A DNA stretch of 49,150 bases. It comes from RGIG3009 sp045648765 (GTDB lineage Bacteria; Bacillota; Clostridia; Oscillospirales; Acutalibacteraceae). Below are positions 25,220 through 34,343 of the stretch, one piece after another (within the stretch, counting starts at the first letter, position 1; each line of letters begins with the position of its first letter). Made by a program: the position numbers and the translations under genes. The stretch is from assembly GCA_045648765.1 (NCBI GenBank), contig JAZROQ010000018.1, forward strand, positions 1-49,150, given 5' to 3'. The notes below the pieces were generated by a model. That model made no database searches. It was not told where the DNA came from and saw nothing but the letters and a program-made list of their open reading frames with translations.

Positions 25220-27049
25220 ATGTGCGGCTTTTGCGGATTTACGGGGCAAGTGGCAAACCGTGAAGAATTGTTGCAGCACATGGCCGACAAAATCACGCAT
25301 CGCGGACCGGATTCGCAAGGTGTGTATTTGGACGAGCAAATGGCAATGGCTTTCCGCCGTTTAAGTATTATCGATCTGGAAGGCGGCAACCAACCGATCG
25401 AAAACGAAGACGGCACCAAAGTGTTGATGTTCAACGGAGAAATCTATAACTACCGCGATTTGCAAACGGAACTGAAAGCCGCAGGTCACGTTTTCAAAAC
25501 CAATTCCGACAGCGAAGTGTTGTTGCACGGTTACGAAGAATGGGGTTCCGACTTGCTCACGCGTTTGCGTGGTATGTTTGCCTTTGCCGTGTGGGATAAA
25601 ACCGAACAATCGTTGTTTTTGGCACGCGATTTCTTTGGTATCAAGCCCATGCACTATACCGTTTTGCCCGACGGACGTTTGATTTTTGCTTCGGAAATCA
25701 AATGTATTTTGCAACACCCCGATTATCAAAAAGAATTTAATGAAGCGGCGCTCGACAATTATTTGTCATACCAATATTCTTTGCCGCGTGAAACGTTTTT
25801 CAAAAACATTTATTGCTTACAACCCGCGCATTATTTGCGCTACCAAAACGGCGAAATCACCGAAACCCGCTATTGGGAGGCCACCTTCCAACCCGACGAA
25901 TCCTTAACAATGGACGAGGCGGTAGACCGTATTGACGCCGTGTTTACCGATTCGGTGGAAGCGCACCGCATCAGCGACGTGGAAGTCGGTTGCTTCTTAT
26001 CCGGTGGTGTGGATTCGTGCTTTGTTGCTTCGTATTTTGGCGGTCAAAAAGCATTTACCGTGGGGTTTGATAACGGCCAACATTATAACGAAACTAACTA
26101 TGCCGAAGAATTGGCGGCAGCAGTTGGAATCGAACACCACAAACACATTATTTCCGACAAGGAATATTGGGAAGCTTTGCCGCAAGTCCAATATATGCTG
26201 GACCAACCGCTTGCCGACCCCGCGTGTGTAGCCTTGTATTTTGTGTCCAAACTCGCCGCCGAAAAAGTCAAGGTCGTGCTTTCGGGTGAAGGTGCCGACG
26301 AACTGTTTGGCGGATATCGCATTTATCACGAACCGCTGTCTTTGGCGGGATACCAACGTATCCCCCGCTTTTTGCGCAAAGCATTGGCGGCAGTGGTAAG
26401 CGCCGTTCCTTTCTCGTTTAAAGGCAAATCGTTTTTGTTGCGCGGCGCACAAACATTGGAAGAACGCTTTATCGGCAATGCCTATATGTTCAATCAGCGC
26501 GAAAAAGCACAACTCCTCAAAACCGTTCCTGCCACCAACCCTGCCGAGCATACCAAAGAGTGGTATGACCGTTGCCGTGGTTTAGATGACGTAACACGTA
26601 TGCAATATTTGGATATTAATCGTTGGATGGTGGGCGATATTTTGCTCAAAGCCGACCGTATGAGCATGGCACATTCTTTGGAACTGCGCGTTCCGTTTTT
26701 GGATGTCAAGGTGTTTGAGGTTGCTTCGAAAATTCCCGCCAAACTGCGTATTGCAAACGGCACAACCAAGGCGGCCATGCGGTTAGCGGCACGCCGCCAC
26801 ATCCCCGAAAAGGATACCGCCCGTCCCAAATTGGGCTTCCCCGTCCCTGTGCGCGTGTGGTTACGGCAAGAGTCTTATTATAATAAGGTAAAAGAAGCTT
26901 TTACCGGCGACATTGCCAACCGTTTCTTTAACACCGATGTTTTGGTTCGCTTTTTGGACGAGCACTACAACGGCAAAAAAGATAACAGCCGAAAAATCTG
27001 GACAGTATATATGTTTTTGGTTTGGTACGAACTATACTTTGAAAATTAA
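25220..27049 (+). CDS. asnB: Asparagine synthase (glutamine-hydrolysing)
   Basis: A 609-residue class II amidotransferase. The start at 25220 is fixed by MCGFCGF, where Cys2 is the glutaminase nucleophile; an earlier in-frame start at 25196 would block it. The glutaminase half includes RHRGPDSQG and FNGEIYNY; the synthetase half has the pyrophosphatase loop LSGGVDSCF (about 260-268) and GEGADELFGGY. It makes asparagine from aspartate, glutamine and ATP. Some relatives amidate wall or secondary-metabolite precursors, but this length and motif set fits general AsnB. Single-gene unit. Confidence 0.95.
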   Translation: MCGFCGFTGQVANREELLQHMADKITHRGPDSQGVYLDEQMAMAFRRLSIIDLEGGNQPIENEDGTKVLMFNGEIYNYRDLQTELKAAGHVFKTNSDSEVLLHGYEEWGSDLLTRLRGMFAFAVWDKTEQSLFLARDFFGIKPMHYTVLPDGRLIFASEIKCILQHPDYQKEFNEAALDNYLSYQYSLPRETFFKNIYCLQPAHYLRYQNGEITETRYWEATFQPDESLTMDEAVDRIDAVFTDSVEAHRISDVEVGCFLSGGVDSCFVASYFGGQKAFTVGFDNGQHYNETNYAEELAAAVGIEHHKHIISDKEYWEALPQVQYMLDQPLADPACVALYFVSKLAAEKVKVVLSGEGADELFGGYRIYHEPLSLAGYQRIPRFLRKALAAVVSAVPFSFKGKSFLLRGAQTLEERFIGNAYMFNQREKAQLLKTVPATNPAEHTKEWYDRCRGLDDVTRMQYLDINRWMVGDILLKADRMSMAHSLELRVPFLDVKVFEVASKIPAKLRIANGTTKAAMRLAARRHIPEKDTARPKLGFPVPVRVWLRQESYYNKVKEAFTGDIANRFFNTDVLVRFLDEHYNGKKDNSRKIWTVYMFLVWYELYFEN

Positions 27050-27133
27050 TTGGAAATTCCACTCGTTTTGAATGTTTATTCGCGTTTTTGCAACTTTATT
27101 CTTTCGAAATCGTCTTTTTTCGGTAAAAAACAT

Positions 27134-27172
27134 GGCTCAAAAAGCAATTTTACGCTTTTTGGGCCTTTTTTT
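27134..27172 (+). terminator. Intrinsic terminator of asnB
   Basis: A 12-pair stem GGCTCAAAAAGC with complement (one G-U), 8-base loop, then seven T's, 85 bases after the asnB stop. The rest of the 500-base gap, 27173-27450, is very AT-rich with no gene or clear structure that I can support. Confidence 0.85.
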
Positions 27173-27450
27173 ATTGTCCTTTTCTGTTTGGTTGCACAAA
27201 GTTTTCGCAAAAAAATTCAAAATCCGATTTCATTTCCATTTTTGTAATTTTTTGGAAAATTTGATGGGTTTATTGATAAAACATGGCAAGTTATAGTCAA
27301 AAAGTTAAAAATATCTTAAAACCAACCGGTTTTTTTATGTTTTTTCACAAATATGCCTTTTATCACTCTATCCAAAGAGGTTTTTTCTTTTTTGTCGAAA
27401 ACCCGCGTCAGATTTGTGCAAATTAAACAAAAGTTGTTATTTTTCTTCGG

Positions 27451-27479
27451 TTGACAATGTGGGAAAGTTTGAGTAAACT
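27451..27479 (+). promoter_or_regulatory. Sigma-A promoter of the G5/3D wall protein
   Basis: A perfect TTGACA (27451-27456), 17 bases, TAAACT (27474-27479). The predicted leader to the ATG at 27553 is about 67 bases. Confidence 0.75.
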
Positions 27480-27552
27480 GCCTAGTGGTGCTTTTAAGCG
27501 CCCTATCATTACAGAAAGGACGGCTGTGTAACCACAACCGATATTGTATGTT

Positions 27553-28617
27553 ATGAATATTTCAACATTCTTCAATACCCTGCGGCAACACGAACTTGCC
27601 GTAAAAGCGAAAGCGTTCTGTAAGCGCCATCCTGCTGCATTGAAAGCAGCAAGCGCCCTGTTGGTAGCATTTGTAATGATGTTTGCCGTCACTGCCTGTT
27701 TGCGTCCGGTAACCATTGACGATAACGGCACGGTTAAAAAGATTTTGACATTGGGTCGTACCGAGTCGGCAATTTTGGCCGGCGCCGGTATTGTTTTGAA
27801 TCCTGACGACGCTGTGACTTCTTCTTTGGAAGGAACAGACCAACACATTTGTATTGAACGTGCTTTTGATGTAAGCATCATCGTCGATAACGGTGACCCA
27901 AAAGTGGTGCGTATGACCGGCGGCACGGTCGCAGACGCGTTGCAACTGGCCGGTGTTTCCACCACCTCGCACGACGTTACCAACTTAAACCGCACCGATA
28001 TCTTGACAGACGGTGTGAACATTCACGTAGAAAAAACAGAATACGAGGAACGGATCGTTACTGAACCCGTCCCCTATTTAACTACTTTGCGGTACTCCGA
28101 TGATGTACCGGCAGGTGGACGTGTAACCGAACGTGCCGGTGTAAACGGCGAAAAAACGTACGTCTACCACGATTATTATGAAGACGGAAAAGTGGTTCGT
28201 TCAGAACTGGTTAGTGAAACGTTGACCACTCAACCGGTTAACGAAATTGCTGTTGTCGGTAACGGTTCCGACTCGGTCCCTCCCACAGAGTTGCTGTTGA
28301 CCGAAAACGGAACCCCCGTCAAGTACAAGCAAGTAATGAACGGTATTGCTTGTGCCTATACCGCCAAAGAAGGTGCTCGCACCTCTACGGGCAAAATCCC
28401 TGCTATCGGTACTATTGCGGTTAACCCAAAAGTGATTCCGTACGGTTCCAAACTTTTTGTCGTTTCGGAAAGCGGTTACGTTTACGGTTATGGCATTGCC
28501 TCCGACACCGGCGGTTCTTTGTTGAAAAACAAAATTTTGGTAGACTTGTATATGGATACGGTTGACGATTGCTATGCTTTTGGACGTCGACGCGTGAATG
28601 TGTATATCTTGGAATGA
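27553..28617 (+). CDS. G5/3D-domain cell-wall protein (YabE/RpfB-like)
   Basis: A 354-residue exported protein. A basic start is followed by a membrane/signal segment (about 33-52). Then come one or two DUF348 ubiquitin-like repeats (about 57-140; VTIDDNGTVKKILTLGRTESAIL, VRMTGGTVADALQLAGV), a G5 domain (about 160-225; VNGEKTYVYHDYYEDGKVV) and a C-terminal 3D domain (about 262-354; YTAKEGARTSTGKIPAIGTIAVNPKVIPYGSKLFV, IASDTGG, VDLYMD) with the three conserved aspartates. The 3D domain is a lytic transglycosylase-like fold acting on peptidoglycan. The ATG at 27553 has no ribosome site at normal distance (see findings). Confidence 0.9.
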   Translation: MNISTFFNTLRQHELAVKAKAFCKRHPAALKAASALLVAFVMMFAVTACLRPVTIDDNGTVKKILTLGRTESAILAGAGIVLNPDDAVTSSLEGTDQHICIERAFDVSIIVDNGDPKVVRMTGGTVADALQLAGVSTTSHDVTNLNRTDILTDGVNIHVEKTEYEERIVTEPVPYLTTLRYSDDVPAGGRVTERAGVNGEKTYVYHDYYEDGKVVRSELVSETLTTQPVNEIAVVGNGSDSVPPTELLLTENGTPVKYKQVMNGIACAYTAKEGARTSTGKIPAIGTIAVNPKVIPYGSKLFVVSESGYVYGYGIASDTGGSLLKNKILVDLYMDTVDDCYAFGRRRVNVYILE

Positions 28618-28631
28618 TAACGATATTTCGC

Positions 28632-28667
28632 AGCGCCGCATCGTAAATTCGATGCGGCGGCGTTTTT
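28632..28667 (+). terminator. Intrinsic terminator between wall-protein and MBL genes
   Basis: Stem CGCCGCATCG with complement, 6-base loop TAAATT, then five T's. It lies only 13 bases before the next ATG, and no promoter fits between, so some read-through seems needed for the MBL gene. Confidence 0.85.
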
Positions 28668-28680
28668 ATGAGGTGAAAAA

Positions 28681-29556
28681 ATGTCGAATTTAAAAATCAC
28701 AGATGTTCGTGTTGTCCCTGCCGACAGCGGTTTTTTGATAGACGATGGTGTCACTTCCATTTTATACGATTCGGGGTTTGGATTTACCGGTGATGAGATG
28801 GCTCAAAACGTCAAACGTGCTTTGGGAAACCGAATACTGGATTACATTTTCTTGACTCACTCGCATTATGACCACGCATTGGGTGCCGCTTATGTAAAAA
28901 AGCTATACCCCTCGGCTAGTATTGTTGCAGGGAAACACGCTGCAGAAATTTTTGCCAAGCCCACCGCCAAAACCGTTATGCGCGACCTTGACCGCAAGTT
29001 TGCTTTGTCGTGCGGGGTGACCGATTACGAAGATTTAACCGATACCTTGTGTGTGGATATTCCCGTTGCCGACGGTGATGTCATCAAAGCCGGTGATTTG
29101 ACGTTTACGGCAATTACCTTCCCCGGTCATACCCGTTGCTCGATAGGATATTATTGCCACGAAGAAAAATTGTTACTCGGTTCGGAAACAACCGGCGTTT
29201 ACGTTGGCGACGGTGTGGTAATGCCGCTGTTTTTGATTGGTTATAAACTCACTTTGGAGTCGATTGCCAAAATGGAAGCCTTGGATATTGACTACGTGTT
29301 GTCACCGCATTACGGTATTTTGGATGCCGAGCAAACCAAAATGTATTTAAAAAATGCAAAAAACACCACGTTGGAAGTGGTCAATAACATTAAACAAATT
29401 TTGCAAAACAGCGGTGATAAAGAAAAAGCTGTCAACTATTATAAAGACAAATTCTTCCGTGGGTATGTGAAAACCATTTACCCCTTAGCTGCATTGGATT
29501 TGAACACCCGCATTATGGTGGATTTGATTGCAAAAGAATTAAACAGCGACGTATAA
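28681..29556 (+). CDS. MBL-fold metallo-hydrolase
   Basis: A 291-residue metallo-beta-lactamase fold protein. The metal motif THSHYDH is at residues 59-65, a further ligand histidine in FPGHTRCS (about 153), an acidic ligand region around GSETTG, and a last histidine in LSPHYG (about 211). It has no signal peptide. The family covers thioesterases, hydrolases and oxygen-linked flavoproteins without the flavin domain; the substrate cannot be named. GAGGTG precedes the ATG. Confidence 0.85.
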   Translation: MSNLKITDVRVVPADSGFLIDDGVTSILYDSGFGFTGDEMAQNVKRALGNRILDYIFLTHSHYDHALGAAYVKKLYPSASIVAGKHAAEIFAKPTAKTVMRDLDRKFALSCGVTDYEDLTDTLCVDIPVADGDVIKAGDLTFTAITFPGHTRCSIGYYCHEEKLLLGSETTGVYVGDGVVMPLFLIGYKLTLESIAKMEALDIDYVLSPHYGILDAEQTKMYLKNAKNTTLEVVNNIKQILQNSGDKEKAVNYYKDKFFRGYVKTIYPLAALDLNTRIMVDLIAKELNSDV

Positions 29557-29577
29557 CCGTCGCTGTTTTTTAATTTT
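29541..29577 (+). terminator. Terminator overlapping the MBL stop codon
   Basis: Stem AAACAGCGACG with complement around loop TATAAC, which contains the stop codon, followed by TTTAATTTTT. The ABC-gene promoter starts four bases later. Confidence 0.88.
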
Positions 29578-29580
29578 TGA

Positions 29581-29609
29581 TTGAATAAGCCTTGCGGATG
29601 TATTATAAT
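29581..29609 (+). promoter_or_regulatory. Sigma-A promoter of the ABC exporter
   Basis: TTGAAT (29581-29586), 17 bases, perfect TATAAT (29604-29609), followed by AAAGGAG and the ATG at 29632. Confidence 0.8.
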
Positions 29610-29631
29610 AAAAAGGCAAAGGAGAATTGCC

Positions 29632-31395
29632 ATGAAAACAAACAGAACGTATAAAAACGGTGAACTGATCAAACGGTTTTTACCGTATTATAAAAAACAC
29701 ATTCCCACCATTGTGTTTGATTTGTTTTGCGCTGCTCTAACAACTGTGAGCGAAATTTTATTGCCGCTTATTATGCGAGAAATCACCAACACCGGTCTAA
29801 GTGGCGGTGCCCTCCTTACCGTATCATACGTTGTGCGCGTAGGTGTGCTGTATTTGGTTTTACGACTCATTGACGCGGCCGCCTTTTACTACATGGCGTA
29901 TATTGGACACGTGATGGGTACAAAAATCGAAACACACATGCGTTCCGATGCCTATTTGCATTTGCACAAACTATCCCACACCTATTTTAACAACACCAAA
30001 GTGGGGCAAATCATGGGCAGACTCACCAGTGATTTATTTGATATCACGGAATTTTCTCACCACTGCCCCGAAGAGTTTTTTATTGCCGCTATCAAAGGTG
30101 TGGTATCCTTTATCATTCTGATAAACATTAACGTTGTGCTGACACTCCTTATCTTTTTGATTATTCCCATTATGATACTCATTTGCCGTAAAATCAACAA
30201 GAAAATGCGCGCCACTTTCCGCGAACAACGTCAGCAGATCGGCGAACTGAATGCCCGCATTGAGGATTCGCTGCTTGGTCAAAAAGTGGTGAAAGCCTTT
30301 GCCAACGAACAACTTGAAACCGAAAAATTCGAGAAAGACAACCACAAGTTTTTTGGTATCAAAAAACGTTCTTACCGTTATATGGGCGCGTTTCAAACCA
30401 CCACGCGCCTGTTTGACGGCATTATGTATGCCGCCACCGTGATTGCGGGCAGTTTGTTTATGATAGCCGGTAAAATCAATGCCGGTGATTTGGTGGCATA
30501 TTTGCTATACGTTACCACCTTTATTGCCACGGTCCGCCGCATTATTGAGTTTTCCGAACAGTTTCAGCGCGGTCTTACCGGCATTGAACGGTTTTTGGAA
30601 ATTATGGATGCCGATATTGAAATTTTTGACGAACCCGATGCCGTGGATTTGGTAAATCCCGTGGGGAATATTGTGCTGGATAACGTATCGTTTGAATACC
30701 CCGACGACCATAACCGTGTATTCTCCAACCTAAACATTTCCATTCGCGCGGGTGAAAAAATTGCGGTTGTCGGTCCTTCGGGTGGCGGAAAAACCACGCT
30801 TTGCAATCTTATCCCCCGCTTTTATGACGTTTCGGCAGGCAGCGTGAAAATTGACGGTCGCGACGTAAAAGAATACACGCTCAAAAGTTTGCGCAATGCC
30901 GTGGGCGTTGTTCAACAAGATGTTTACTTGTTTTCGGGCACGGTGTTTGAAAACATTGCCTATGGCAAACCCGGTGCTTCGTTGGAAGAAGTGGTAGATG
31001 CTGCCAAAAAAGCAGGTGCGCACGAGTTTATTGAGCAGTTGCACAGCGGGTACGATACCTATGTCGGTGAACGCGGTGTGAAACTTTCGGGCGGTCAAAA
31101 ACAACGAATCAGCATTGCTCGTGTGTTTTTGAAAAACCCGCCAATCTTGTTGTTGGACGAGGCCACCAGCGCTTTGGATAACGAAAGTGAGTTTGCCGTG
31201 GCGCAATCGCTTTCGGTGCTATCCCAAGGAAAAACCACGCTGACAGTTGCTCACCGCCTGTCCACCATTCAAAATTCCGACCGCATTTTAGTGCTTACAG
31301 AAGACGGCATTGTGGAAGAAGGCAACCACGAACAACTGCTTGCTAAAAAAGGAATGTATTATCAACTGTACGAAATTGCCAATCGTCTAAAATAA
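29632..31395 (+). CDS. ABC exporter, fused permease and ATPase
   Basis: A 587-residue half-transporter. The first 320 residues form a six-helix exporter domain; the rest is the ATPase with Walker A GPSGGGKTT (about 381-389), Q-loop VVQQDVYLFSG, signature LSGGQKQRISIAR (about 485-497), Walker B ILLLDEATSALD (about 504-515) and the switch histidine in VAHRLS. It would work as a homodimer since no second half is nearby. Lipid, drug or peptide export are all possible. ATG at 29632; the longer frame to 29581 runs through the promoter. Confidence 0.93.
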   Translation: MKTNRTYKNGELIKRFLPYYKKHIPTIVFDLFCAALTTVSEILLPLIMREITNTGLSGGALLTVSYVVRVGVLYLVLRLIDAAAFYYMAYIGHVMGTKIETHMRSDAYLHLHKLSHTYFNNTKVGQIMGRLTSDLFDITEFSHHCPEEFFIAAIKGVVSFIILININVVLTLLIFLIIPIMILICRKINKKMRATFREQRQQIGELNARIEDSLLGQKVVKAFANEQLETEKFEKDNHKFFGIKKRSYRYMGAFQTTTRLFDGIMYAATVIAGSLFMIAGKINAGDLVAYLLYVTTFIATVRRIIEFSEQFQRGLTGIERFLEIMDADIEIFDEPDAVDLVNPVGNIVLDNVSFEYPDDHNRVFSNLNISIRAGEKIAVVGPSGGGKTTLCNLIPRFYDVSAGSVKIDGRDVKEYTLKSLRNAVGVVQQDVYLFSGTVFENIAYGKPGASLEEVVDAAKKAGAHEFIEQLHSGYDTYVGERGVKLSGGQKQRISIARVFLKNPPILLLDEATSALDNESEFAVAQSLSVLSQGKTTLTVAHRLSTIQNSDRILVLTEDGIVEEGNHEQLLAKKGMYYQLYEIANRLK

Positions 31396-31418
31396 CAACT
31401 TTTTTAGCGTTTTTGCAA

Positions 31419-31446
31419 TTGCTATTCCACAGTGAAATGCTACAAT
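31419..31446 (+). promoter_or_regulatory. Promoter of the FAD oxidoreductase gene
   Basis: TTGCTA (31419-31424), 16 bases, TACAAT (31441-31446), then GAGGGTG and the ATG at 31485. No terminator separates it from the ABC gene. Confidence 0.6.
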
Positions 31447-31484
31447 GGTTTTGTAAAAATCCCCATAGAAACGAGGGTGTAACA

Positions 31485-34199
31485 ATGGACAATCAGTATT
31501 TATGGATCGACGCCACTGATTTTGAAAACCGTGGTGAATGGGTGCTTGATACCCAGTTTTCGCATTTGATGGGTTCGCCTTATTTGTTGGCGGTTATGTC
31601 CCCCGGTGTTCCGGTGGAAGATGCCACCGCCACCGCACAATGGCAAGGCGGTAGCAAAGCCCGTGTTTGGGTGCGTACCAAAAACTGGTATTATCCATAT
31701 GCTCCCGGTATTTTCAACATTGCTGTAAACGGCGAAAAAAGCAACGTGGATTTGGGTTGCGCGCCCACTCACGATTGGTACTGGCACTTGGCAGGGGATT
31801 TCGAAATTCCCTGCGGCGAAGTCCAAATTAAATTGTGCGATAAAACCGGTTATTTCGCACGATGCGCAGCAGTTCTCATCACCGACGATATGGATTTTGT
31901 GCCACGTCGTCCGGTGGAAGATTACAAAAAAGAACGCGCATATTTTACAAACAAAGATATATCCCCTAAATTTTTGGGAGAATATGACGTTGTTGTGTGT
32001 GGCGGCGGTCCCGGTGGTGTACCTGCTGCCATTGCAGCGGCGCGTCACGGTGCCAAAACGTTGCTTATCAGCGGTCGTCCCGTTTTGGGAGGTAACGGTT
32101 CCAGCGAAACGTGTGTGGGATTCAACGGTGCCAACTCGCGACAAGCCAATGCCCGCGAAGGCGGCATTTCCGAAGAAATGATGCGCCGCAAATACAAATA
32201 TTGTGCGCCAAACCATACCGCCATCATGGAAGAATTGTGTGGCAAAGAAGAAAACTTGACCATTGTTTACAATTATTTTGTAAATAGTGCCACCACAAAA
32301 GATAACACCATTACCGACGTTACGGCACTCAACATTTTGACAAACGAGCAAATTACCGTTTCCGGTAAACAGTTTATCGACTGCACCGGTGACGGTTGTT
32401 TGGGGTATCATGCGGGTGCCAAATACCGCCTTGGTCGAGAAGCAAAATGGCAATATAACGAAGAATTTGCTCCCGAAATTTCCGACACCATGACCATGAG
32501 CGGTTGCAACATGATTGGCGACCGTTACAAAACGGTGTTACCAAACAAAACCGACACGTTGTTTTTAAAAACCGATCACGAGGTCCCCTTTGTGGCACCG
32601 GATTGGGTACCGGTTTTCCCAAAAGGCAAAGAATACGGCAGAAATTTGGAAGGCATTATCGGTTTTCATTGGTGGTTGGAAGCGCCCAACACGTTGGACG
32701 ACATTTACGATGCCGAACTGGCACGTGACGAATTGTTCCGCATTTTGCTTGGGCATTTTAATTACCTTAAAAATTTGTGGGACGAAAAAGAAAAGGCCAA
32801 GAACTATGTGTTTAACTGTATGCCATATTACGATGCCAAGCGCGAATCTCGCCGCCTTATCGGTGATTACGTATTGACACAAAACGATTGTATGGAAGGT
32901 CGCGATTTTGAGGATACGGTAGCTCACGCCGGTTGGCCCATCGATTTACATAACCCCAAAGGTATTTATTCGGGAACCGAAGGTCCCTTCTTTTCCAACA
33001 CTCATATTCCGCTGACGAAAATTCCGTTCCGTTGTTTGTATTCTGTAAACATTCACAACTTGTTGTTCGCGGGACGTTGCGCCAGTGTTTCACACATTGC
33101 TTTGGGTACCGCACGAATTCAAAACACCATTGTTTGCGAAGGACAAGCCGTGGGTACAGCCGCTGCTTTGTGTGTGCAAAACAACATCACTCCCCGCACG
33201 TTGTACCAAACCAAGCTAGATGAATTCCGTCAGCTGTTACTCAAAGACGACCAATATATCCCCGGTCTTGCGAGCACAGACGAAAAGGACATTGCCCGCA
33301 AAGCCACTGTCACGGCTTCTTCTGTTAAAGACGGCGAGGAATATTATTTCCACACCGGCAAAGAGCTGGAAGGCTTTGAACTGGACAAACAACGCGCCAC
33401 GTTTTTTAACCGCGACGTTGCCGATACCATCGACAGTGTGTGGACCAAACTCACCAACAAAACCGATGAAGAAAAACGTGTGTTGTTTCACGTGCGGTTA
33501 CAAGCTGACCCGGATGGGTATGTTACCGAAGAAGATATTTGCACACCCGTTGTTGTTTTGCCGCCGCACTCCACCGATTGGTACGAAGTGAAGATTAACG
33601 TTACTACCAAACTGCGTTACCTGTGGATGTGGACAGATAAAAACCCCGGTGTATGGTGGCATATCTTCCGTGGAGCGCCGTTGGATTGCACCCGCTCCGA
33701 GCGCGAAAACGAAAACGAGGAATTTGAAAATATGCGTTGGTCCACCCATGCCGTATTGCTTAAAAAACCCGATATTCGTGTAGCGGACTGCCGTGCCGAA
33801 AATATTATCAACGGATACTCACGCATTCACGATCACGCGAACTACGAATGGGTTTCCGACCCCAACCAAGGGTTGCCGCAATGGATTGAACTGAAATTGG
33901 AACATCAACAACCCATTAACACCATTCACGTGACACTGGATACAGACATGACCAACCCCTCTTCCCCGCAATTGCGCGAAGAGTTTAATATGTTCCCCGA
34001 GCAATTGGTGAAAGCTTACACTGTTGAGGTAAACGACGGTAGCAAGTGGATAACGGTTGGCGAAGTAAAAGACAACTGGTTTAGACGCATCAACCACAAG
34101 TTTGACACCATCAACGCCACGGCGGTGCGCATTAACGTGACCGATTCGGGCGACGGTGTCACCGCAAGAATTTTTGAAATTCGCATTTATAATGAATAA
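31485..34199 (+). CDS. FAD-dependent oxidoreductase with C-terminal discoidin-like domain
   Basis: A 904-residue protein without signal peptide. An N-terminal beta-rich domain (about 1-160) carries the golvesin/xanthan-lyase-like pattern seen fused to such enzymes. The FAD-binding core begins YDVVVCGGGPGGVPAAIAAAR (about 167-187), continues GRPVLGGNGSSETC and FIDCTGDGCLG, and ends with LFAGRCASVSHIALGTARIQ (PF12831-type). The C-terminal about 130 residues (NYEWVSDPNQGLPQWIELKL to RIFEIRIYNE) look like an F5/8 type C carbohydrate-binding fold. A cytosolic redox enzyme acting on sugars or glycan parts is the best guess; the substrate is unknown. Confidence 0.85.
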   Translation: MDNQYLWIDATDFENRGEWVLDTQFSHLMGSPYLLAVMSPGVPVEDATATAQWQGGSKARVWVRTKNWYYPYAPGIFNIAVNGEKSNVDLGCAPTHDWYWHLAGDFEIPCGEVQIKLCDKTGYFARCAAVLITDDMDFVPRRPVEDYKKERAYFTNKDISPKFLGEYDVVVCGGGPGGVPAAIAAARHGAKTLLISGRPVLGGNGSSETCVGFNGANSRQANAREGGISEEMMRRKYKYCAPNHTAIMEELCGKEENLTIVYNYFVNSATTKDNTITDVTALNILTNEQITVSGKQFIDCTGDGCLGYHAGAKYRLGREAKWQYNEEFAPEISDTMTMSGCNMIGDRYKTVLPNKTDTLFLKTDHEVPFVAPDWVPVFPKGKEYGRNLEGIIGFHWWLEAPNTLDDIYDAELARDELFRILLGHFNYLKNLWDEKEKAKNYVFNCMPYYDAKRESRRLIGDYVLTQNDCMEGRDFEDTVAHAGWPIDLHNPKGIYSGTEGPFFSNTHIPLTKIPFRCLYSVNIHNLLFAGRCASVSHIALGTARIQNTIVCEGQAVGTAAALCVQNNITPRTLYQTKLDEFRQLLLKDDQYIPGLASTDEKDIARKATVTASSVKDGEEYYFHTGKELEGFELDKQRATFFNRDVADTIDSVWTKLTNKTDEEKRVLFHVRLQADPDGYVTEEDICTPVVVLPPHSTDWYEVKINVTTKLRYLWMWTDKNPGVWWHIFRGAPLDCTRSERENENEEFENMRWSTHAVLLKKPDIRVADCRAENIINGYSRIHDHANYEWVSDPNQGLPQWIELKLEHQQPINTIHVTLDTDMTNPSSPQLREEFNMFPEQLVKAYTVEVNDGSKWITVGEVKDNWFRRINHKFDTINATAVRINVTDSGDGVTARIFEIRIYNE

Positions 34200-34201
34200 C
34201 C

Positions 34202-34240
34202 AAAAAGGACAAATCCGCAAAACGGATTTGTCCTTTTTGT
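34202..34240 (+). terminator. Intrinsic terminator after the FAD oxidoreductase
   Basis: Perfect stem AAAAAGGACAAATCCG with complement, 5-base loop, then a T run. Confidence 0.93.
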
Positions 34241-34271
34241 TAAAAAAACCGACGAAAATATTAAAATTTTC

Positions 34272-34300
34272 TTTACTTTTCCTTTTTAGTATGATAAAGT
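34272..34300 (+). promoter_or_regulatory. Promoter of the APC permease
   Basis: TTTACT (34272-34277), 17 bases, TAAAGT (34295-34300). Moderate match in a very AT-rich gap. Confidence 0.5.
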
Positions 34301-34343
34301 TTTTTTAGGATATTTCCCATTTTTTAATTTTGAGGTGAAAAAT

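Noticed and set aside
27173..27450. Possible small gene or RNA in the AT-rich gap after the asnB terminator
   Set aside because: Short frames there have no ribosome site or coding character, and I see no stable hairpin or promoter until 27451.
27480..27552. A c-di-AMP (ydaO/yuaA) riboswitch before the G5/3D wall-protein gene, which is common in this gene class
   Set aside because: The predicted leader is only about 67 bases and the conserved ydaO-type elements cannot be found.
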